Source: Sphingomonas phyllosphaerae (GTDB lineage Bacteria; Pseudomonadota; Alphaproteobacteria; Sphingomonadales; Sphingomonadaceae). Taken from it: a stretch of 64,000 nt of DNA. A model generated the notes under the pieces. The model ran no database searches, had not been told where the DNA came from, and worked only from the letters and a program-made list of their open reading frames with translations. Below, in pieces: positions 26,098 to 35,014 of the stretch (position 1 is its first letter; each line of letters starts with the position of its first letter). Both the position numbers and the translations under genes were made by a program. Location: the NCBI RefSeq assembly GCF_029623345.1, contig NZ_JAPYKH010000006.1:124001-188000 (forward strand). The letters are read 5' to 3'.

Positions 26098-26874
26098 ATG
26101 GCCGATTACGAGACGATCCTGGTCGAGCGACGCGGCGCGGTGACGCTGCTGACGCTCAACCGTCCCAAAGCGCTCAACGCGCTCAACACGCAGGTGCTCG
26201 CCGAGCTGCTGCGCGCGCTCGGGGACTATGACGCCGATCCGGCGCAGCGCTGCGCCGTTCTCACCGGCAGCGAGCGCGCCTTCGCCGCCGGCGCCGACAT
26301 CAAGGAAATGGCGGGGCAGGGCTTCGCCGACATGTACGCAGGCAATTTCTTCGCGGGCTACGAGCAGCTGACGCGCACGCGCAAGCCGCTGATCGCGGCC
26401 GTCGCGGGCTATGCTTTGGGCGGTGGCTGCGAGCTGGCGATGATGTGCGACTTCATCCTGGCGGCGGATACCGCCAAGTTCGGCCAGCCCGAGATCAAGC
26501 TGGGCGTGTCGCCGGGCATGGGCGGGTCGCAGCGGCTGGCGCGCGCGGTCGGCAAGGCCAAGGCGATGGAGATGGTGCTCACCGGCCGCATGATCGACGC
26601 CGACGAGGCCGAGCGTGCCGGACTGGTCAGCCGCGTCGTGCCCGCGGCCGAGCTGCTCGACGAGGCGCTGCGCACCGCCGCGATGATCGCCGAGATGGCG
26701 CCGCTCGCCGCCATCGCGAACAAGGAGATGGTCAACGCCGCGTTCGAGACGACGCTGGCTCAGGGCGTCCAGTTCGAGCGCCGGCTGTTCCACGCCTTGT
26801 TCGGCACCGCCGACCAGAAGGAGGGGATGGCGGCGTTCGTGGAGAAGCGCGCCGGGCAGTGGAGCGGGCGGTGA
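26098..26874 (+). CDS. Enoyl-CoA hydratase
   Basis: A 258-residue crotonase-family enzyme. Oxyanion-hole segments are [13 protein letters not shown] and [18 protein letters not shown]. The catalytic Glu pair lies in the GCELAMMCD and [18 protein letters not shown] blocks, followed by the usual C-terminal helices. In this operon it most likely hydrates methacrylyl-CoA to 3-hydroxyisobutyryl-CoA, although such enzymes have broad specificity. It starts 11 bases after the hydrolase gene. Confidence 0.92.
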   Translation: MADYETILVERRGAVTLLTLNRPKALNALNTQVLAELLRALGDYDADPAQRCAVLTGSERAFAAGADIKEMAGQGFADMYAGNFFAGYEQLTRTRKPLIAAVAGYALGGGCELAMMCDFILAADTAKFGQPEIKLGVSPGMGGSQRLARAVGKAKAMEMVLTGRMIDADEAERAGLVSRVVPAAELLDEALRTAAMIAEMAPLAAIANKEMVNAAFETTLAQGVQFERRLFHALFGTADQKEGMAAFVEKRAGQWSGR

Positions 26875-27040
26875 GAAAACCGGCTACCCCCTCCGGTCCC
26901 CTCGAGCAGTGATCGAGCTTGCCGAGATCACGTGTCGAGAGGGCCGCACGCACCGACCGCTCGATACGGCGTCTTGGTAAGCTCGACGGCTACCTATGCG
27001 AACGGATGGGGGGAAAGCCCCAGCGAGCAGGAGAGAGACA

Positions 27041-27919
27041 ATGGCACGCGTTGCGTTCATCGGGCTGGGCAACATGGGCGGCGGCATGGCTGCCAACCTG
27101 GCGAAACACGGTCATGACGTGCGCGCCTTCGATCTCTCCGCCGAGGCGCTGGCCCGCGCCGAGGCCGCCGGCTGCCTCGCCGCCGAGAGTGCCGCGGCCG
27201 CGGTCGAGGGGGCCGAGGCGGTCGTCACCATGCTGCCCGCCGGGCGCCACGTCGCCCAGGTCTATGACGAGATCCTTCCGCTGGTCGATGCCGCGACGAT
27301 CCTGATCGACTGCTCGACCATCGACGTCGCCACCGCGCGCGCGGTCGCCGAGCAAGCGCGCGCGCGCGGCGTCGCCGCGGTCGACTCGCCCGTGTCCGGC
27401 GGGATCGCCGCGGCGACCGCGGGCACGCTCACCTTCATGGTCGGCGGTCCCGCGGCGTCGTTCGATCGCGCGCAGCCCTTCCTCGGGGCGATGGGCAAGG
27501 CGGTGATCCACGCCGGCGCGAGCGGCACCGGGCAGGCCGCGAAGCTGTGCAACAACCTGATCCTGGGCGCGACGATGATCGCGACCTGCGAGGGCTTCGT
27601 GCTCGCCGAGCGGCTTGGGCTCGACCCGCAGGTGTTCTACGACATCGCCAGCAAGGCGACCGCGCAGAGTTGGTCGATGACGAGCTACTGCCCGGTGCCG
27701 GGGGTCGGCCCGCAGTCGCCCGCGGACAACGACTATCGCGGCGGCTTCGCCGGCGCGCTGATGCTCAAGGACCTGGAGCTGGCGATGGCCGCGGCGGCGG
27801 ACGGCGGCGCGACGCTGCCGCTCGGCGAGCACGCGCGCGACCTGTACCGCGCGTTCGGCGAGGGCGGACATGGTGGCGAGGATTTCTCCGGCATCATCCG
27901 GATGCTGCGGGGGGCTTGA
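27041..27919 (+). CDS. mmsB: 3-hydroxyisobutyrate dehydrogenase
   Basis: A 292-residue NAD-dependent beta-hydroxyacid dehydrogenase. The N-terminal FIGLGNMGGGMAANLAKHGH is the Rossmann signature. DSPVSGGIAAATAGTLTFMVGG is the substrate-binding block, and the catalytic Lys lies in AKLCNNLILGATM. It oxidises 3-hydroxyisobutyrate to methylmalonate semialdehyde, the substrate of mmsA, completing the pathway in this operon. The ATG at 27041 has an AGGAGAGAGAC site; 166 bases separate it from the hydratase gene, so it may also have its own promoter. Confidence 0.93.
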   Translation: MARVAFIGLGNMGGGMAANLAKHGHDVRAFDLSAEALARAEAAGCLAAESAAAAVEGAEAVVTMLPAGRHVAQVYDEILPLVDAATILIDCSTIDVATARAVAEQARARGVAAVDSPVSGGIAAATAGTLTFMVGGPAASFDRAQPFLGAMGKAVIHAGASGTGQAAKLCNNLILGATMIATCEGFVLAERLGLDPQVFYDIASKATAQSWSMTSYCPVPGVGPQSPADNDYRGGFAGALMLKDLELAMAAAADGGATLPLGEHARDLYRAFGEGGHGGEDFSGIIRMLRGA

Positions 27920-27984
27920 GGCGTGCCCCTGCGCGTGTCGCGGGTGGCGCGCCGGTTCCTCCACGAGCGTGCCGCCGGAGAAAG

Positions 27985-28020
27985 CGCCCCACCCCAACCC
28001 CACCCCTGGGGAGGGGCTCG
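27985..28020. repeat. Short GC-rich palindromic repeat, family 3
   Basis: The region contains GCCCCACCCCAACCCC followed by CCCTGGGGAGGGGC, which can fold on itself. It lies between the convergent mmsB and aminopeptidase genes. Related sequences occur near 41.3 kb and, more weakly, 45.6 kb. Confidence 0.5.
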
Positions 28021-28086
28021 TCGCCACTCGACGTGCTGCTATTCCGCGGCGGGTTCCTTTTCGCCTAAGACGGACCGCCAACCCCC

Positions 28087-30741
28087 TCACCGCAGCGCCG
28101 TCTCCACCTCCGTGCGCTTGGCCGCCCGTAGCGCGACGCACTGGCGGATCGCGCCGAGCGCCTGGCTCAGCTCCAGTTCGCCGCCGCCCAGCGTCGCCAA
28201 CCGTGGACGGAACAGCGCCTCGACCGCGTCAGCCTTGTCCGCGCTGCAATAGCCGCCGAACACCGTCGGGATGCGTGCGCGCGCGAAGGCCGGCACGCCC
28301 GCGATCGCACCGTCGAAGTCGCGCGTGAACAGCGCCAGCAGCGCGTCGCGCCCGAGCGGCTGGCCGGCGAGCCGGGTCATCAGCGCCAGTCGCTCGGTCG
28401 ATTGCAGCGCCGGGTCGCGCGTCAGCTCGAGTGCGCGCCCCACCTCGGCTTCGCTGGTGGCATGGCCGAGCGCGCGCACCGCGTGCGAGCGGAACAACGG
28501 GTCGCCGCTCTTCGCCAGCGAGTCGCGCAGCCGGTTCATGAAGGTCACGCCGCGGTCCTCCACCGCCACCGCGAACGCCAGCTCGCGATAGGAGGGATCG
28601 ATCGGCCGCGGCGTCGCCGCGAGCGCGCCCTCGGCGGCTGCGGCGAGCTGTGAACGCAGCGCCGCGTCGCGCGCGGTCTGCGCGGCATAGTCGATCAAAT
28701 TCTGCCGCAGCAGGCTCTGCCCGGTCTCCTCGCCGGCATAGGCGCCGGGCGCGAACGACACCGCGCCGAGCGCGCGCAGCCGCGGCAGCGACAGCTCGCC
28801 CGCGAGCCGGCGCAGCCCCGCGCTCGCGGCGGGCGACAGGTCGAGCAGCTCGACCTCTGCGATCGCCTGCGGCAGCTGGAGCGTCGCGCTGCGCTCGCGA
28901 TGCGCGGCGAAGGCGCGTGCTCCCGCGATCACGCGCGCGAAGCTGGCGTTGCCCGCGAGGAAGTCAGCCCAGAGGCTGTCCGCCGCCGCCATCGCCTCGC
29001 GCGCGGGCAGCGTGTCGGCGCCCTGTAGCAGCCGCGCCCAGCCGGCGTCGTCGAGGCTGTAGCGCCAATATCCCGCGCCGTCGGCGTTGGGCACTGCCAG
29101 GCCGTTGCCGCGCAACGCGAGCGTGCCGGTCGCGCCGGCGAGCAGGGTGCAACTGCGCGTCTCGCCCTGGCGCGCGCAGACCGGCACCGTCCAGGTCTGC
29201 GGCGTCGGTTGTGCGGCGACGCCGATCGGGCGGTAGCGCTGCTGGCTGAGCTGCCACCGTCCGGCCGCGTCGGCGCGGATACGAACCACCGGCACGCCGG
29301 TTTGCGTCACGAAGCTGCGGAACACCGGGACGATGCCGGGATCGCCCGAGCCGGTCGCCATCGACTCGAAGAAGTCGTCCGCGGCGGCGGTGCCGTAGCG
29401 AAAGCGGTTCAGGTGGAACTGCACGCCTTTGCGGAACTTCTCCGCGCCGAGATAGCGCTCCACCATCGTCAGCACCTGGCCGCCCTTCTGGTACGTGATC
29501 GAGTCGAAGGCGCTGGCGATCTGGTCGTTGCGCGTGATCTCCTGGCGGATCGGGCGCCCGACTGCGCGGCTGTCGGTATCCATGGCCGCGAACGCCTCGG
29601 CGAGCTGCGCCACGTCGGTGCCGAGCCCGGGCTGCCAGATCTCGCCGACGCGGTTGCCGGCCCATTCGGCGAAGCTCTCGTTGAGCCAGATGTCGGTCCA
29701 CCATCGCGGCGTGACGAGGTCGCCGAACCATTGATGCGCCAGCTCGTGCGCCACCACCGTGCCGAAGCCGCGCCGCTGCGACGCGGGTGCGTCGGGGTCG
29801 AGCAGCAGCAGCGTGTCATTGTAGCTGACGAGACCGGCATTCTCCATCGCACCACTCATCACCGGGCCGGCGATCTGGTCGAGCTTCTCGTAAGGGTAAG
29901 GAATGCCGAAATATTGCTCGTGCAGCGCGAGAATCTTCGGCCCTTCGGACGCGGCGAGCCGGAGCCGCTCGGCCTGCCCCTTGGTGGCGATCGCGCGGTA
30001 CGGCAGCGCAGTGGTGCGCACCGCGTTGGCCGGCGCGTCGCCGGGCACCACGTCGAACGGCCCGACCGCGATCGCGACGAGATAGGTCGGCAGCGGCTTG
30101 GAGGGGGCGAAGACGTGGCGGGTCAGCCCGGCGCCCGCTGGCGTGGCGGCGGTCTCGGGCGTGTTGGCGAAGACCTTCTGCCCGCTCGCCGCGGTGACGC
30201 TGAGCGTGAACGGCGTCTTGAAGCCGGGCTCGTCGAAGCCGGGGAACATGCGCCGCGCGTCGATCGGCTCCATCTGCGTCCAGGCGTACCAGTCGTCGCC
30301 GACCTTGGCGCGGTACAGCCCCTCGGCGCCGGTCATGAAGGGCGCGTCATAGTCGAAGGCGAGCGTGACGCGGCCGGCGGGGAGCGGCGTCGCGAAATCG
30401 AGCCGCGCCACCCCCGAGGCGTCGACCTGGGTGTAGCGCGCGCTGACGGTGCGATCGCCGGAGCGCGCGACCGCCTTGGCGACCGCGAGGCCGTTGCCAT
30501 GGAGGTAGAGCGAGGGGGTGGCGCGGCGGAGCTCGGCGTCGACCTCGGCGTGGCCGGTGAAGCGCTCCTGCTCGGGGCGGACGGTGAGGTCGATGCGATA
30601 GGCGCTCGGGCGCGCGGTGTCGGACAGCTGGCCGAGCGGGACCTCTCCAGGGGCGGTGCTGGCTGCGGCGACGGGCGCCTGCTGCGCCAGTGCCGGGGCG
30701 GCGAGGAACAGAGCGGTGGAGGCGAGCAGCGGGAGTCTCAT
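28087..30741 (-). CDS. M1 family metallo-aminopeptidase, secreted
   Basis: An 884-residue zinc aminopeptidase with a cleavable signal peptide (LPLLASTALFLAAPALAQ). The substrate N-terminus motif GAMEN is at 298-301. The zinc site is HELAHQWFGD (332-341) plus Glu355 in WLNESFAEW. An ERAP1-like helical C-terminal domain follows. It removes N-terminal residues from peptides in the periplasm or outside the cell. The start at 30741 begins the signal peptide; the frame stays open upstream through a repeat and is not coding there. It is the last gene on the minus strand of this block. Confidence 0.93.
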   Translation of the reverse strand: MRLPLLASTALFLAAPALAQQAPVAAASTAPGEVPLGQLSDTARPSAYRIDLTVRPEQERFTGHAEVDAELRRATPSLYLHGNGLAVAKAVARSGDRTVSARYTQVDASGVARLDFATPLPAGRVTLAFDYDAPFMTGAEGLYRAKVGDDWYAWTQMEPIDARRMFPGFDEPGFKTPFTLSVTAASGQKVFANTPETAATPAGAGLTRHVFAPSKPLPTYLVAIAVGPFDVVPGDAPANAVRTTALPYRAIATKGQAERLRLAASEGPKILALHEQYFGIPYPYEKLDQIAGPVMSGAMENAGLVSYNDTLLLLDPDAPASQRRGFGTVVAHELAHQWFGDLVTPRWWTDIWLNESFAEWAGNRVGEIWQPGLGTDVAQLAEAFAAMDTDSRAVGRPIRQEITRNDQIASAFDSITYQKGGQVLTMVERYLGAEKFRKGVQFHLNRFRYGTAAADDFFESMATGSGDPGIVPVFRSFVTQTGVPVVRIRADAAGRWQLSQQRYRPIGVAAQPTPQTWTVPVCARQGETRSCTLLAGATGTLALRGNGLAVPNADGAGYWRYSLDDAGWARLLQGADTLPAREAMAAADSLWADFLAGNASFARVIAGARAFAAHRERSATLQLPQAIAEVELLDLSPAASAGLRRLAGELSLPRLRALGAVSFAPGAYAGEETGQSLLRQNLIDYAAQTARDAALRSQLAAAAEGALAATPRPIDPSYRELAFAVAVEDRGVTFMNRLRDSLAKSGDPLFRSHAVRALGHATSEAEVGRALELTRDPALQSTERLALMTRLAGQPLGRDALLALFTRDFDGAIAGVPAFARARIPTVFGGYCSADKADAVEALFRPRLATLGGGELELSQALGAIRQCVALRAAKRTEVETALR

Positions 30742-30830
30742 GGGGCGCGACCTTCGTGGTGGTTGCCTGGGGCGTAGGACGGAACGCCGAGGAGCGGAAC
30801 CACGGTGAAGCGCGCTGGGCTCGCCCCTGA

Positions 30831-30922
30831 CGTTCGCCGGCGGAGGCCGGGGCCCAGTGGGGGTACGCTGGTGAGACACGCGACGGCCTTCCCACCTGGG
30901 CCCCGGCCTTCGCCGGGGCACT
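30831..30922. repeat. Paired REP-like palindromes, family 2
   Basis: Two inverted units (left GCCGGCGGAGGCCGGGGCCC, right GGGCCCCGGCCTTCGCCGGG) are separated by about 40 bases, between the aminopeptidase and tryptophan dioxygenase genes. The same layout recurs near 33.1, 33.2, 34.9 and 58.0 kb. Confidence 0.75.
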
Positions 30923-30930
30923 AGCCCCCC

Positions 30931-31743
30931 TCACAACCGCGTGCGCACCTGCCAGAGCTCGGGGAACAGCTCGACCTCGAGCATCTTGCGCAGGTACGAC
31001 ACGCCCGCGGTGCCGCCGGTGCCGCGCTTGAGCCCGATCACGCGCTCCACCGTGGTGACGTGATTGAAGCGCCAGCGCCGGAAATAATCTTCGAGGTCGA
31101 CGAGCTTCTCCGCCAACTCGTAGAGCGGCCAATGCGTTTCGGGCGAGCGGTACACCTGCTCCCACGCGGCCAGCACCGCCTCGCTCGCGAGATGCGGCGC
31201 ACGCCAGTCGCGCGCCGGGTCGGCGAGCAGCCCGGCGGCGTGGAGGCGGACCAGCGCGGCGTCGTAGACGCTCGGCGCGGCGAGGATCGCCTCAAGCCGC
31301 GCCAGCGTCGCCGCGCGGTGGCGGTGCGGCCCGAGCGTCGCCGACACGCGGTTGCCGCACAGATATTCCACCGCGCGATACTGCCACGACTGGAACCCCG
31401 ACGACTGCCCCAGCGCGTCGCGGAAGCTGGTATAGTCGGACGGCGTCATCGTGCGCAGCACGTCCCAGGCGCCGTTGAGCTGCTCGAGGATCCGCGCCAC
31501 CCGCGCGAGCAGCTTGAACGCCTGCGGCAGCCGATCGGCCAGGATCGCGTCGCGCGCGCTCTCCAACTCGTGCACCGCCAGCTTCATCCACAATTCGCTG
31601 GTCTGGTGCTGGATGATGAACAGCAATTCGTCGTGCGCGTCGCTCAGCGGATGCTGCGCGTCGAGCACGCGGTCGAGCGCGAGATAGTCGCCATAGCCCA
31701 TGCGCTCGGCGAAGTTGAGCTCGGCGTCGTGATGCTCGCCCAT
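30931..31743 (-). CDS. kynA: Tryptophan 2,3-dioxygenase
   Basis: A 270-residue heme dioxygenase that opens the indole ring of L-tryptophan to N-formylkynurenine. Diagnostic segments are [17 protein letters not shown] near residue 40, [18 protein letters not shown], and the C-terminal [20 protein letters not shown] with the heme-ligand His. The start overlaps the kynureninase stop as TGATG, so translation is coupled. The in-frame GTG 3 bases earlier is an alternative start. Confidence 0.94.
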   Translation of the reverse strand: MGEHHDAELNFAERMGYGDYLALDRVLDAQHPLSDAHDELLFIIQHQTSELWMKLAVHELESARDAILADRLPQAFKLLARVARILEQLNGAWDVLRTMTPSDYTSFRDALGQSSGFQSWQYRAVEYLCGNRVSATLGPHRHRAATLARLEAILAAPSVYDAALVRLHAAGLLADPARDWRAPHLASEAVLAAWEQVYRSPETHWPLYELAEKLVDLEDYFRRWRFNHVTTVERVIGLKRGTGGTAGVSYLRKMLEVELFPELWQVRTRL

Positions 31744-32936
31744 CACGTCACCGCGGCGCGGGCGTGATGCTCGGGGCGGTCCCAGGCGTCGGTCACGAGG
31801 ATGTCGGCGAGGATGTCGACCGCGCGCACCACCTCCTCCTCGCCGAGGTATAGCGGTGTGAAGCCGAAGCGCAGCAGGTCGGGCGCGCGCACGTCGCCGA
31901 TCACGCCGCGCGCGATCAGCGCCTGCATCACCGCATAGGCCTGGGGGTGCGCGAAGCTCACCTGGCTGCCGCGCGCGTCCGGGTCACGCGGCGAGGCGAG
32001 CGTGAGCTGCGGGCAGCGCGCCTCCACCTCCGCGATGAACCGCTGCGAGAGGCGGATCGAGGCGGCGCGCAGGTCGGCCATGTCGACCCCGTCCCAGACA
32101 TCGAACGCGGCGTCGAGCACCGCCAGCGCGATCACCGGCGGCGTGCCCACCCGCATCCGCTCGACTCCGGGCGCGGGCGAATAGTCGCGCTCGAACGCGA
32201 ACGGCGCACGATGGCCGAGCCAGCCGCTCAGGATCGGCCGCGCGGTTTCGGCGTGGCGCGGCGCGAGGTAGAGGAAGGCGGGGGCGCCAGGGCCGCCGTT
32301 GAGATATTTGTACGTGCAGCCGACCGCGAAGTCGGCGTCGGCGCCGGTGAGGTCGACGCGCAGCGCGCCGGCGGAATGGGCCAGGTCCCACAAGGCGATT
32401 GCACCCGCGACATGCGCGCGGGCGGTGAGCGCGCGCATGTCGTGGAGGCGACCGGTGCGATAGTCGACCTCGGTCAGCATCGTCACCGCGACGTCTTCGT
32501 CGATTGCGTCCATCACCTCCTCGGGGGCGACGACGCGCAGTTCGTGACCCTGGCCGAGCGAGTCGAGCAGCGACTGGGCGATGTAGAGGTCGCTCGGGAA
32601 ATTGCCGCTGTCGCTCAGCACCATGCGGCGGTCGGGGCGCAGCGCGAGCGCAGCGGCGAGCGCCTGGAACAGCTTGATCGAGAGCGTGTCGCCGGTGATC
32701 ACGCTGCCCGCGGGCGCGCCGACCAGCCGCGCAATACGGTCGCCGACGCGCGTCGGCAGTGTCATCCACTCACAGTCATTCCAGCCGCGGATCAGCCGCT
32801 CGCCCCATTGCTCGCGGATCACCGCGGCGGCGCGCGCCTCGGCCGCGCGCGGCAGCGGGCCGAGCGAGTTGCCGTCGAGGTAGATCACGCCCGGCGGCAG
32901 ATGGAACAGCGCGCGGGTGGCGGCGAAGTCGGTCAT
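31743..32936 (-). CDS. kynU: Kynureninase
   Basis: A 397-residue PLP-dependent enzyme that cleaves kynurenine to anthranilate and alanine. The N-terminal [12 protein letters not shown], the [14 protein letters not shown] segment and PLP-lysine K210 in [11 protein letters not shown] are typical. With the dioxygenase gene directly downstream it forms a tryptophan-to-anthranilate pair. Kynurenine formamidase, the step between them, is not in the window. Upstream lies a 341-base gap containing repeats and presumably the promoter. Confidence 0.94.
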   Translation of the reverse strand: MTDFAATRALFHLPPGVIYLDGNSLGPLPRAAEARAAAVIREQWGERLIRGWNDCEWMTLPTRVGDRIARLVGAPAGSVITGDTLSIKLFQALAAALALRPDRRMVLSDSGNFPSDLYIAQSLLDSLGQGHELRVVAPEEVMDAIDEDVAVTMLTEVDYRTGRLHDMRALTARAHVAGAIALWDLAHSAGALRVDLTGADADFAVGCTYKYLNGGPGAPAFLYLAPRHAETARPILSGWLGHRAPFAFERDYSPAPGVERMRVGTPPVIALAVLDAAFDVWDGVDMADLRAASIRLSQRFIAEVEARCPQLTLASPRDPDARGSQVSFAHPQAYAVMQALIARGVIGDVRAPDLLRFGFTPLYLGEEEVVRAVDILADILVTDAWDRPEHHARAAVT

Positions 32937-33042
32937 GTCCGCGTCTTAGCAGGGGGGAGGGGGCGGGGCCAATCGCGACGCGCTCGGCACCCGCTCCGCC
33001 CTCACCACTGCTACGTTCTCGCCACCACGCCGCGCTTACGAC

Positions 33043-33122
33043 CGTCCCGGCGGACGGCGGAGCCCAGTCGGGAAACGATGGTGAGTTTGACGGAGGCCTT
33101 CCCAACTGGACCCCGGCGTTCA
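33043..33122. repeat. Paired REP-like palindromes, family 2 (degenerate copy)
   Basis: The left unit has TCCCGGCGGACGGCGGAGCC and the right unit has GGACCCCGGCGTTCACC. Both are imperfect relatives of the copy at 30.8 kb. Confidence 0.55.
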
Positions 33123-33176
33123 CCAAGGTGGCTGGCGGAAAGGGCGAGGGCCAATATCGGTACGACACATCGCTTT

Positions 33177-33272
33177 CATCGTTCCCCGGCGAAGGCCGGG
33201 GCCCAGTTGGGCGACGCTGGCGAGACCCACTCCCGCCGTACCCACAACCCCGGCCTTTGCCGGGGCACGAGC
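33177..33272. repeat. Paired REP-like palindromes, family 2
   Basis: The left unit is CCCCGGCGAAGGCCGGGGCC and the right unit ACCCCGGCCTTTGCCGGGG, inverted, about 50 bases apart. It abuts the 3' end of the MFS pump gene. Confidence 0.75.
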
Positions 33273-33277
33273 CCCTC

Positions 33278-34822
33278 TCAATCCGCCGCGACCGGCCCGG
33301 ACGGCGCGCTCGGCCGGCGGCAGGTCCACACCAGCAGGATCAGCCCGGCGGCGAGCCACGCCGACAGGCGGAACAGATCAACCGAGGCGAGCAGATAGGC
33401 CTGGCCCACCATCTGGCGAGTCACCGCGCCGGCGGCCTGCTGCGCGCTCATGCCCATGCGTTGCATCTGCTCGGCCGCCAGCTGATAGGGCATGCCGTTG
33501 CCGATCGCCTCGGCGAGCCGGCTCTGGTGCAGCGCCTCGCGCCGGTCCCACGCGGTCGAGATCAGCGAGGCGGCGAACCCGCCCGCGGTGATGCGGCAGA
33601 AGTTCGAGATGCCGGTCGCGGAGGGCAGTCGCTGCGGTGGGATCTTGTCGAGCGAGATCGTCAGCATCGCCAGGAAGAAGGTGCTCATCGACACGCCCTG
33701 GACGAGCAGCGGCAGCACCAGGTCGCCGAAGGTCGCCTGCGCGGTATAGCCGGAGCGCATCCAGTAGCTGATCGCGAAGCCGCCGAAAGCGACGGTGGCG
33801 ATCACGCGCGCGTCGACCTTCCCCGACAGCCGCGCCACCAGCGGCGTCAGCAGCACCGCCACGACGCCGCTCGGCGCCGCCACCAGCCCGGCCCAGGTCG
33901 CGGTATAGCCCAGCTGGGTCTGGAGCCATAAAGGCAGGATCAGGATGTTGGCGAAGAACACCGCGTAGCCGAGCGAGAAGCAGAGATTCCCGATCCAAAA
34001 ATTGCGGCGCGCGAACAAGGTCAGATCGACCGTCGGATTGGCGTCGGTCAGCTCCCAGATCACCCAGGCGACGAAGGCGACCGCCGCGGTGAGCGTCAGC
34101 ACCACGATCAGCGGGTCGTTGAACCAGTCCGCGTTCTTGCCGAGGTCGAGCATGACCTGGAGCGAGCCGACCCACAGCACCAGCAGCCCTAGCCCGACCG
34201 TGTCGATCGGCAGTTTCATCGTCGGCGTCTCGCGGCTGCGTAGGTTGAACCAGCACACCAAAGCGGTGACGACGCCGAACGGCACGTTGATCAGGAAGAT
34301 CCACGACCAATGGTAGTTGTCGGAGATGTAGCCGCCTAGGATCGGCCCCATGATCGGCGCCACCAGCGTGGTCATCGACCAGATGCCGAGCGCGGTGGAG
34401 CGTTTGTCGTGCGGGAAGATCGAGATCAGCAGCGCCTGGCTGCCCGGCATCATCGGCCCGGAGACGGCGCCCTGAAGCACGCGGAAGATGATGAGCGAGG
34501 GCAGGTCCCACGCCACGCCGCACAGGAAGGAAGCGATGGTGAACAGCACCACCGAGGTGCAGAACACGCGCACCACGCCGAAGCGTCGCATCAGCCAGCC
34601 GGTGAGCGGCACCGCGACACCGTTGGCGACCGCGAAGGCGGTGACCACCCAGGTGCTATTGTCGCTCGACACGCCGAGATTGCCCGCGATCGTCGGCAGC
34701 GAGACGTTGGCGATGGTGCTGTCGAGCACCATCATAAAGGTGCCGAGCGCCAGCGCGAAGGCGGTGACGCCGAGCTGGACGCCGGTCAGCGGCGCCTGTT
34801 CCTGCGGCGCGGCGCTAGCCAT
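33278..34822 (-). CDS. EmrB/QacA-type (DHA2) MFS multidrug efflux pump
   Basis: A 514-residue major facilitator with about 14 hydrophobic segments. It has the motif LDSTIANVSLPTIAGNLGVS in helix 1, WVVTAFAVANGVAVPLTGWL, and the motif-A-like GWLMRRFGVVRVFC and LGGYISDNYHWSWIFLINVP that mark the DHA2 subfamily. It would export drugs or other hydrophobic compounds by proton antiport, with a periplasmic adaptor and outer-membrane factor. Those partners are encoded directly upstream as one fused ORF, itself preceded by marR. A family-2 repeat lies in the 192-base gap between them. Confidence 0.92.
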   Translation of the reverse strand: MASAAPQEQAPLTGVQLGVTAFALALGTFMMVLDSTIANVSLPTIAGNLGVSSDNSTWVVTAFAVANGVAVPLTGWLMRRFGVVRVFCTSVVLFTIASFLCGVAWDLPSLIIFRVLQGAVSGPMMPGSQALLISIFPHDKRSTALGIWSMTTLVAPIMGPILGGYISDNYHWSWIFLINVPFGVVTALVCWFNLRSRETPTMKLPIDTVGLGLLVLWVGSLQVMLDLGKNADWFNDPLIVVLTLTAAVAFVAWVIWELTDANPTVDLTLFARRNFWIGNLCFSLGYAVFFANILILPLWLQTQLGYTATWAGLVAAPSGVVAVLLTPLVARLSGKVDARVIATVAFGGFAISYWMRSGYTAQATFGDLVLPLLVQGVSMSTFFLAMLTISLDKIPPQRLPSATGISNFCRITAGGFAASLISTAWDRREALHQSRLAEAIGNGMPYQLAAEQMQRMGMSAQQAAGAVTRQMVGQAYLLASVDLFRLSAWLAAGLILLVWTCRRPSAPSGPVAAD

Positions 34823-34870
34823 GGTGAAGGTCCGTCCGCAAGGTGCAAAGGAGGATCGCTGTATCCCCCT

Positions 34871-34960
34871 GCCACCCCGGCGAACGCCGGGGTCCAGTTG
34901 AGTGAAGCCGGCGAGTTACGGCGAGGTCCCCCACCTCGGCCCCGGCGTGCGCCGGGGTGG
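34871..34960. repeat. Paired REP-like palindromes, family 2
   Basis: The left unit is CCACCCCGGCGAACGCCGGGG and the right unit CCCCGGCGTGCGCCGGGGTGG, in inverted orientation. It sits inside the efflux operon between the fused adaptor gene and the MFS pump. Confidence 0.75.
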
Positions 34961-35014
34961 ACGGATAAGGGAAGAGCATCGCGGTCACCGCCCCGAGCCG
35001 CTCCGCGACGCCGC

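Larger units (their letters stand above)
32937..33277. other. Intergenic region with two family-2 repeat pairs
   Basis: A 341-base gap between kynU and the efflux pump gene, both on the minus strand. It contains a degenerate palindromic pair (about 33043-33122) and a well-preserved pair (about 33177-33272). No coding sequence is supported. The kynUA promoter should lie in its left part. Confidence 0.55.

Noticed and set aside
26875..27040. Possible small gene between the enoyl-CoA hydratase and mmsB
   Set aside because: Short frames here lack a convincing ribosome-binding site or conserved sequence; only the mmsB ribosome-binding site is supported.
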